From NCBI GenBank assembly GCA_030696085.1, contig JAUYNL010000029.1, positions 62,001 to 126,000 of the forward strand: a stretch of 64,000 nucleotides of DNA, in the 5' to 3' direction. Position 1 is the stretch's first letter; the number at the start of each line of letters is the position of its first letter. Of this stretch, positions 58,513-64,000 are shown in pieces. The translations under genes were made by a program, and so were the position numbers. Origin of the DNA: Luteolibacter sp. Lineage in GTDB: Bacteria; Verrucomicrobiota; Verrucomicrobiia; Verrucomicrobiales; Akkermansiaceae. The notes beneath the pieces were generated by a model. That model worked only from the letters and a program-made list of their open reading frames with translations. It did no database searches and was not told the origin of the DNA.

Positions 58513-59169
58513 TCAGACGATGCCTTGCCGCAATGCCTTGGAAACGGCCTCGGTTTGTGAGCGGACCTGCAATTTCCGGTAAACCGAGCGCAGGTGCATG
58601 TCCACCGTGTGCTGGGAGATCGCCAACTGATCGGCGATTTCCTTCTTGATGAAGCCTTTGACCAGATAACGAAGCACTTCCTCCTCGCGTGAGGTGAGTG
58701 GTTCGATATGCTCCACCGGACCATGGCGTGAGAAGCCCTCGAGGATCATTTTTGCAATCGGACTGCTGAGCGCGGATGCACCGAGCATCACGTCACGGAT
58801 GCCGCTGATGATGTCATCGGGGTCGGCCGTTTTGAGAAGATATCCGGAGGCTCCGTTGCAGATGGCGCGGTACACCTTGTCGCGATCATCGGACGCGGTG
58901 AGGATGAGCACTTTCACTTCCGGCAGGGCTTTGCGGACGTCGTTGAGAACCTCCAGTCCGTCGCGGCGAGGCAGACCGAGGTCCAGTAGCAGCAGATCCG
59001 GCCGCTCGTTGGTGAAGCGCAGCTTGTCGAAGAGATCGGCCGCGGAGGTGAAGTGATGGGGGCAGATGAAATCCTCCTCGGCGCTGAGAAGGCGGCGGAT
59101 CTGCTTGGCGAACAATTCGTGATCCTCCAGGATCCAGATATTGATGGTGGTGAGGGCTTCGGAAATCAT
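58513..59169 (-). CDS. NarL/LuxR-family response regulator
   Basis: 218-residue two-component output protein. The receiver domain (about residues 9-125) carries the phospho-accepting Asp63 in LLLDLGLPRRDGLEVLND. The C-terminal helix-turn-helix (about 150-215) reads LTSREEEVLRYLVKGFIKKEIADQLAISQHTVDMHLRSVYRKLQ in pattern, the LuxR type. Its start overlaps the end of the kinase gene by four bases (ATGA). It is the transcriptional partner of that kinase. Confidence 0.94.
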   Translation of the reverse strand: MISEALTTINIWILEDHELFAKQIRRLLSAEEDFICPHHFTSAADLFDKLRFTNERPDLLLLDLGLPRRDGLEVLNDVRKALPEVKVLILTASDDRDKVYRAICNGASGYLLKTADPDDIISGIRDVMLGASALSSPIAKMILEGFSRHGPVEHIEPLTSREEEVLRYLVKGFIKKEIADQLAISQHTVDMHLRSVYRKLQVRSQTEAVSKALRQGIV

Positions 59170-61187
59170 GAGAGGGCGGGGTGTAGGGTGAGGTGGGAGC
59201 GTTTGACCAGGAGCCGGATATGGGTTCCGTTTTCCTTCGAGGAGGAGATTTGAAGCAAGCCATCCAGCACTCGGGCGCGGTCTTGCAGTTTGATGACTGC
59301 GGCCGGTCGTTCCCGATCATTCACTGGCAGGCCCACGCCGTTATCAATAATTTCGAGTGCCAGCTTGTCATCCTCATCCCACAGGCGGATCGAGACGCGG
59401 TCCGCGCGTGAGTGTTTGAGCACGTTGTGGATGGCTTCCTTGTAAAACAGGAAGAGGTGGCGCTTGGCATCGAGCGAAAGTTTCGCAGTGGTCTTGGAGG
59501 ACTCACATTCGAGGGTGTAATTGATCTCGCGCAGCAGCCGGCCCGCCGTTTCGCGCATGCGCTGGACCAGATCGCCGATCGAATCCTGGCGGCGTTCCAA
59601 CAGCCAGACGATATCGCGCATGGCCAGGGAACTCTCGCGGGCGATGGTCTCCACCTCGTTGAGGTCGCCGGCGATTTCCTCGGGGCCCTGAAGCCGGACG
59701 AGATCCTTGCGCGCGGTGCGGGCGATCAGCGAAATGCTGCCCAGATTGCTGCCGATGTCATCGTGCAGGTCCGAGGCGATCCGTTTGCGGATGGTATCGA
59801 GTTGCTCCTTGGACATCAGCCTGCGGCGCTCGACGATGAACACCGGAATCAGGAAGGTGAGGCCCAGAATCACCGCGGAGCCCCAGGTTGCGTTGAGTTC
59901 GCTGTTGGATGCCAATTGACGGTGCGCTGCCCGCAGGTGGGATAGTTCGTGCTCGATGCGGCCTCGTTCGCGGAGTTGGTGGAGCCAGACTCCCACCGGG
60001 ATGATCTCCTTTTCGGAACTGTAGCCATCTGTCAGTGAGGTGACTGTGAGACTCTGACCGTTGTTTGTGCGTGTGATTTCGCGACCTTTGGCGAGGTTTT
60101 GTCCGCCAGACCAGACTTCCAATTCAGAGAACGCGTGCAGTTTGCGATCCCCCATGATCCATGGCCGGGTGGCGGTGATGCTGAGGGTTTTGGCGATCCT
60201 CCCCTTCATGGGAATCATCAACGGTGCCATGTGACTGGATCCGGGAAGGGGGTTGGACCATTCAAACACTGTTTCTTCCATGCCTCCGTCTTCCAGTGTT
60301 TGGCGGACGACAAGCGACTCGGGAAAGACCGAGGTGTCAAAAGAGCGATTCACCTGATAGGGAAACAAGATCACCCGGTCGAGCGGCGATGCTTCATCCA
60401 GGCGAATGCTCCAGGTGGTGCTCTGCTCCGGGTTTTCGACCATCACCGCATCACCGGGATTCAATTTCGGCTTGCTCGCATTGTGCCAGATGCCCAGCGG
60501 TGAACGGCCATCGATCAGAGCCTCTGGAAACCACAAGCCTGCGACATTGAGGCTGCCCACGGTCTCCACCGTTGCGGCGAATGAGACCGGTTCACCCTGG
60601 GAAATGACCACAAATTCCGCCAAACCGAAGAGATCCTGGGCTTCCTTCATGTGCCCTTCCTGAACGGTCAGTTTGACGTAGCGGGCGCTGTTGCGACAGG
60701 TGAATAAGGCAGGGCTCCCATCTGGCTGCGGGTGTGGAATCCTGCCGGATTTATAAATAACCGTACTCTGGATGAAATCAGCCCGTTTGGAGACTTCCAA
60801 AGTGAAGCGTTTGGGGAAAATTCCGGAATCTTCCAAAAATTCCCGCTGCGAGGGAACCAGGAAGATTTGATCGATCGGCAACTCACGACCCAGATCAAGG
60901 GTGATTGATGGATCGGCGCTGCCATTGTTCGCGCGAGCGCCACGATAGCCCAAACCTGTTTTCAAAGGATACTCGCAGTGTTTTGAATAGCTTGATACTT
61001 GGCTGTCGAGCCAAGTCACACGGTCTTCTACCTTAACGAGTTGTGAATTGAAAAGACGGGCGATTCGGGCGATCGGATTGGTAACTTGCGCGATTGCTGC
61101 CGCTTCCACTTGCGAGGGTAGCCAACATGCGGCAAGCGCCATCAGGGTGCCGGCAGATTTTTGAAATCGTTGGTGGGGCAGACTCAT
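59166..61187 (-). CDS. sensor histidine kinase with tandem discoidin-like sensor domains
   Basis: 673-residue two-component kinase with a signal peptide, then a periplasmic region of about 400 residues with two modules resembling the F5/8 type C (discoidin-like, carbohydrate-binding) fold (about residues 70-195 and 215-370): GSADPSITLDLGRELPIDQIFLVPS and TWSIRLDEASPLDRVILFPYQ. A membrane helix follows (about 435-452), then HisKA_3 with the phospho-His in RIASDLHDDIGSNLGSISLI (His475) and the HATPase region with AIHNVLKHSRADRVSIRLW and LEIIDNGVGLP. Coupled to a NarL-type regulator. The ligand is likely a glycan, by inference from the sensor fold. Confidence 0.87.
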   Translation of the reverse strand: MSLPHQRFQKSAGTLMALAACWLPSQVEAAAIAQVTNPIARIARLFNSQLVKVEDRVTWLDSQVSSYSKHCEYPLKTGLGYRGARANNGSADPSITLDLGRELPIDQIFLVPSQREFLEDSGIFPKRFTLEVSKRADFIQSTVIYKSGRIPHPQPDGSPALFTCRNSARYVKLTVQEGHMKEAQDLFGLAEFVVISQGEPVSFAATVETVGSLNVAGLWFPEALIDGRSPLGIWHNASKPKLNPGDAVMVENPEQSTTWSIRLDEASPLDRVILFPYQVNRSFDTSVFPESLVVRQTLEDGGMEETVFEWSNPLPGSSHMAPLMIPMKGRIAKTLSITATRPWIMGDRKLHAFSELEVWSGGQNLAKGREITRTNNGQSLTVTSLTDGYSSEKEIIPVGVWLHQLRERGRIEHELSHLRAAHRQLASNSELNATWGSAVILGLTFLIPVFIVERRRLMSKEQLDTIRKRIASDLHDDIGSNLGSISLIARTARKDLVRLQGPEEIAGDLNEVETIARESSLAMRDIVWLLERRQDSIGDLVQRMRETAGRLLREINYTLECESSKTTAKLSLDAKRHLFLFYKEAIHNVLKHSRADRVSIRLWDEDDKLALEIIDNGVGLPVNDRERPAAVIKLQDRARVLDGLLQISSSKENGTHIRLLVKRSHLTLHPALS

Positions 61188-61204
61188 CCGTAGCAGTGAT
61201 ACAA

Positions 61205-61256
61205 ACGGAGAATGTGGATTTTTTAAAAATAATCAACACTTTTTAATTAAAAACTC
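61205..61256 (-). promoter_or_regulatory. AT-rich palindromic leader of the two-component operon
   Basis: A sharply AT-rich island in a GC-rich genome, directly before the sensor kinase start. It holds the perfect palindrome TTTTTAATTAAAAA (61240-61253) and the near-palindrome ATTTTTTAAAAAT (61218-61230). Likely regulator-binding or promoter sequence. Confidence 0.5.
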
Positions 61257-61268
61257 CTCCGTGATGTT

Positions 61269-62171
61269 TCAAAGATCCAGATGCCGGTGAACTCCAGTTA
61301 CGAACGCATCCGTGCAGACGATGCAGTGATCGAGCACGGCGCTGCCGGAAATTCTTGCGCATGGCCAGATGACGGAGTCACGAACCACGGCCCCGGATGC
61401 GATTGCAGCCCCCGGGCCGACGACCGAGTTTTCGACGACGGCTCCGGCTTCCACACGGGCCAGAGGATGGATGGCGGGACCTGGTGCGAACTCGCGGTGG
61501 GCTTGCAGATACGAGGTCCGATCGCCGAGATCGAGCCAGAGGCCATCATCGATCACGATGGCACCAAGTTTGCCCCCCCTCGCCAGCTCAAGAAAAGCTG
61601 GGATCACGGAAATCACCTGGCCTGCGGGGATCAAATCGAGGAAACCGGGATTTGCGCAGTAGATGCCGGTGAAGACATGGGTGCCATCGCAGCGGTCGAG
61701 ACGGCGGTGGATGTCGGTCACGCGCGCTTGCGTTTCATCGAGCGCGATGTGTTTGGCGGCGCCATCCGTTCGCAGCGCGAGCGTCACCGGCAGACCGGAA
61801 GCTTCATGCGCGGCGATGAGTTTTTCCAAGGGTAGTGTGGTGAAGATGTCGCCATTGTGGACCAAAAGGGGCTGGTCATCGATCCAAGAAGCGAGGTTTC
61901 TAAGACCTCCGCCAGTTTCTAACAAAATTGGCTCATGAAAAAGCGTGATCTCGCTGTTTCGATTTTCGGGCAGTCCAATGAAATCGTCCCATGCCTCCGG
62001 CAGGTGATGGGTGTTGATGGCAAAGCGCTGGACGCCGGCGCGCGCACAGGCGTCCAGCGCCCATCCGGCAAGCGGGCGGTGAAAAAGCGGGACCAGCGGT
62101 TTGGGCAGCCGGTTGGTCAGCGGCCGCAGGCGGGTTCCGAGTCCGGCACCGAGGATGAATGCCTGAGTCAC
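61269..62171 (-). CDS. NDP-sugar nucleotidyltransferase (MurU/mannose-1-phosphate-type)
   Basis: 300-residue sugar-phosphate nucleotidyltransferase. Seen: the nucleotide-binding start LGAGLGTRLRPLTNRLPKPL (residues about 8-27), ETGGGLRNLASW, VHNGDIFTTLPLEKL, LRTDGAAKHIALDE, and a C-terminal left-handed beta-helix-like tail with hexapeptide-type repeats (AIHPLARVEAGAVVENSVVGPGAAIASGAVV). It might make ADP/GDP/UDP-sugars for cell envelope glycans; which sugar cannot be said. It starts with GTG at 62171. Confidence 0.87.
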   Translation of the reverse strand: MTQAFILGAGLGTRLRPLTNRLPKPLVPLFHRPLAGWALDACARAGVQRFAINTHHLPEAWDDFIGLPENRNSEITLFHEPILLETGGGLRNLASWIDDQPLLVHNGDIFTTLPLEKLIAAHEASGLPVTLALRTDGAAKHIALDETQARVTDIHRRLDRCDGTHVFTGIYCANPGFLDLIPAGQVISVIPAFLELARGGKLGAIVIDDGLWLDLGDRTSYLQAHREFAPGPAIHPLARVEAGAVVENSVVGPGAAIASGAVVRDSVIWPCARISGSAVLDHCIVCTDAFVTGVHRHLDL

Positions 62172-62275
62172 CGTGCTGCTGTGCCTTGTGGAGACCGGCT
62201 TTTCAAGCCCGCATGGAAAATATTCCGCAGTCGCCCCTGTGAAGCTTCGCTGGACAAGCGCCCGCTTCCGCGCGA

Positions 62276-62947
62276 TTGGAATGGACCTTGCGATTGGATC
62301 CCGACATTTCAGAACGCTCGCATTTGTGCGATTCCCACCGCGAGGAGGTGGCCAGCCTGGTGACCCATGCGGCGGGCGTGCTGTTCGGCGTCATGGCGCT
62401 GGGCACCATGCTGGTGCTCTCGGTCGGAGATGTATTGAAGTTCGTTTCCGCCGCGGTGTTCGGATTGTCGCTGGTCCTGTTGTACACCTCCTCCACGCTC
62501 TATCATTTTTTTACCTCGCCGAGGTGGAAGGTACGGTTCCAGGCGCTCGACCACGCGTGCATCTATCTGCTCATCGCCGGTTCCTACACGCCCTTCACGC
62601 TCATTACCCTGCGGGGGCCGTGGGGCTGGTCCTTGTTCACCGCAGTCTGGACCATGGCGGCCGGCGGTGTGTTCATCAAGCTGGTGGGGAAGGGAAAGAA
62701 GGATCATTGGATCTCGACGGGACTCTATCTGGTGATGGGCTGGCTCATTCTGTTCGCCATCGCCCCCTTGATACGGAGCATGCCCGCCGCAGGAGTGGGA
62801 TGGTTGGTCGCTGGCGGGCTCGCCTATTCCCTGGGTGTGGTTTTTTTCGCATGGCGCAGGCTCCCCTACAATCACGCCATCTGGCATCTGTTCGTGCTGG
62901 CCGGCAGCATCTGCCATGTCGTGGCCGCCTGCCTGTTCGTGTTCTAA
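62276..62947 (+). CDS. hemolysin III-type (PAQR) membrane protein
   Basis: 223-residue protein with seven predicted membrane helices. Seen: EEVASLVTHAAGVLFGVMAL (helix 1 with the conserved His), LYTSSTLYHFF, FQALDHACIYLLIAGSYTPF and YNHAIWHLFVLAGSICHVVA at the end, the PAQR/TrhA/hemolysin III pattern with its Ser, His and Asp zinc residues. The start is a TTG at 62276; the ATG at 62281 is out of frame. It is divergent from the nucleotidyltransferase. Confidence 0.92.
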   Translation: MEWTLRLDPDISERSHLCDSHREEVASLVTHAAGVLFGVMALGTMLVLSVGDVLKFVSAAVFGLSLVLLYTSSTLYHFFTSPRWKVRFQALDHACIYLLIAGSYTPFTLITLRGPWGWSLFTAVWTMAAGGVFIKLVGKGKKDHWISTGLYLVMGWLILFAIAPLIRSMPAAGVGWLVAGGLAYSLGVVFFAWRRLPYNHAIWHLFVLAGSICHVVAACLFVF

Positions 62948-62960
62948 CTAATCTTCCGCC

Positions 62961-63776
62961 GTGCCCGAGCTTCCCGAAGTCGAAACCACCCGCCGGGGCA
63001 TCGAGACACACCTGACCGGTGTTCGCGTCGCGGAGGTGATTGTTCGCCGTCACGATCTCCGGCAGCCGGTTTCGAAAGATCTCTCAACCATCGAGGGCCG
63101 GCGCTTCACAGCAGTGCGGAGACGCTCGAAGTATCTGCTGCTGGAAACCGATGATGCCGGCACGCTGCTCATCCACCTCGGAATGTCCGGCAGCTTGCGT
63201 GTGGTTTTCCCGTCCGATCCATGGAAGTTACACGACCACGTCGGCATCACGCTGGACAATGGCAGGCAGATTCGGTTTCACGATCCGAGGCGTTTCGGCT
63301 TGGTACTCCGCCTCACCGGAGATCCGATGCGCCACCCGTTGTTGAAGAAGCTCGGTCCTGAGCCTTTGGAGGATGCATTTACGGCAGGGTATTTGCAATC
63401 CGCCTGTGCGAAACGATCCGCCGCCATCAAGGGGGTGATCATGGACGCAAAGGTGGTCGTCGGGGTGGGTAACATCTATGCTTCCGAGGCTTTGTTTCGC
63501 GCGGGCATCCTGCCGCGCACCCAGGCCCGCCGCATTTCCAAAGTCCGCCTCACCCGCCTGGTCGCGGCCAGCCGCGAAGTCCTGACAGACGCCATTCAGG
63601 AAGGCGGCACGACCTTGCGGGATTTCCTCAACTCCGATGGCGAGCCCGGTTATTTCAAGCAGCGACTCTTCGTTTACGAGCGCAAGGGGCAGCCCTGCCG
63701 GGTCTGCGCAACGCCCATACGCCACGCCGTGATCGGCCAGCGTTCGACTTACTGGTGCCCGAAATGCCAGAAGTGA
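62961..63776 (+). CDS. mutM: formamidopyrimidine-DNA glycosylase
   Basis: 271-residue base-excision repair enzyme that removes oxidised purines. Begins (GTG start) PELPEVETTRRGI with the catalytic Pro1 (after Met removal) and Glu2. Also seen: LIHLGMSGSLRVVF, IRFHDPRRFG, DAKVVVGVGNIYASEALFRAGI (helix-two-turn-helix), GGTTLRDF, and a C-terminal zinc finger with four cysteines (CRVCATPI ... YWCPKCQ). Complete and active-looking. Confidence 0.96.
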   Translation: MPELPEVETTRRGIETHLTGVRVAEVIVRRHDLRQPVSKDLSTIEGRRFTAVRRRSKYLLLETDDAGTLLIHLGMSGSLRVVFPSDPWKLHDHVGITLDNGRQIRFHDPRRFGLVLRLTGDPMRHPLLKKLGPEPLEDAFTAGYLQSACAKRSAAIKGVIMDAKVVVGVGNIYASEALFRAGILPRTQARRISKVRLTRLVAASREVLTDAIQEGGTTLRDFLNSDGEPGYFKQRLFVYERKGQPCRVCATPIRHAVIGQRSTYWCPKCQK

Positions 63777-63791
63777 GGTCCCTGAAAGTCG

Positions 63792-64000
63792 TTAGGTCTT
63801 GAGGAAATTCTCTAGCAGGCGCTTGCCGTCCTGGGTGAGGATCGACTCCGGGTGGAACTGCACCCCATGGACTGGGTGCTCCTTGTGCATCAGGCCCATG
63901 ATTTCACCTTCCTCGGTCCAGGCGGTGATTTCGAGGCACTCGGGCAGCGTCTCGCGTTTGACGATGAGCGAGTGGTAGCGCGTCGCTTCAAAGGGACTCG
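63792..64000 (-). CDS. glutamine amidotransferase, anthranilate/aminodeoxychorismate synthase component II (partial)
   Basis: The last 68 codons of a leftward gene whose start lies beyond the right edge. They read [28 protein letters not shown] and RLLENFLKT. The segment with [14 protein letters not shown] includes the catalytic His and Glu of class I glutamine amidotransferases; the combination [10 protein letters not shown] is typical for TrpG/PabA, which feed ammonia to chorismate-using synthases. Whether trpG or pabA cannot be said. Confidence 0.87.
   Translation of the reverse strand, partial: SPFEATRYHSLIVKRETLPECLEITAWTEEGEIMGLMHKEHPVHGVQFHPESILTQDGKRLLENFLKT

Overview
The window is a GC-rich, densely coded chromosomal segment of a Gram-negative bacterium. 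It carries lipid A synthesis (lpxB), an OmpH/Skp-like periplasmic protein, type IV pilus retraction ATPases and a prepilin peptidase. An AroA-Cmk fusion, a flotillin/NfeD pair, a GldF/GldG/DUF4340 export operon, a discoidin-like two-component sensor and several secreted proteins I cannot name all point to the Verrucomicrobiota (Luteolibacter/Haloferula-like Verrucomicrobiaceae). That placement is inference from gene content; there is no rRNA here to confirm it.

Layout. 0-10.5 kb (minus strand): two PilT-type ATPases, three small YqjD/YqjE-like membrane-stress genes, an AsmA-like envelope protein, radC, the aroA-cmk fusion, tyrA and a lipoprotein. 10.7-16.1 kb: infA, a polyphosphate cluster (ppk1-ppx, divergent from a ppk2) and tRNA-Thr(CGT). 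16.2-19.2 kb: an accessory locus in which an Eco29kI-type restriction-modification pair sits between remnants of an older type III system. 19.2-23.4 kb: hisI, a non-coding region with DnaA-box-like repeats, a DUF6941 gene, lpxB and the prepilin peptidase. 23.4-27.3 kb: MATE exporter, flotillin, NfeD-like protein and a broken VapBC pair. 27.5-34.4 kb: GldF/GldG/DUF4340 export genes running into an SNF2 helicase. 34.5-38.6 kb: nucleotide metabolism (hpt, purD, pyrR, pyrB) with an unknown membrane protein between pyrR and pyrB. 38.9-45 kb: hsp20, ubiE/menG, a CCA-adding-type enzyme, an AhbA/AhbB-like double AsnC protein and a secreted repeat protein. 45-57 kb: gatCA, a YyaL-type thioredoxin protein, lysA, a Fic protein, an MBL hydrolase, an OmpH-like chaperone, a TPM-domain gene pair and dapF. 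57.9-64 kb: rplI, a NarL-type two-component system, a sugar nucleotidyltransferase, a hemolysin III-type protein, mutM and the end of a trpG/pabA gene.

Most genes are housekeeping. The accessory interest lies in the restriction locus (16.2-18.7 kb), where a GIY-YIG restriction pair replaced the middle of a mod-res type III operon; in a 102-codon chimera made of the start of a VapB antitoxin and the end of a VapC toxin (26.95 kb); and in a 26-nt direct repeat with DnaA-box-like cores in a gene-free stretch (19.87-20.24 kb). A Fic protein lacking the usual catalytic His, a prepilin peptidase with a soluble insert, and a histidine kinase with tandem carbohydrate-binding-like sensor modules are further points. 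I saw no CRISPR array, prophage, insertion sequence or rRNA operon.
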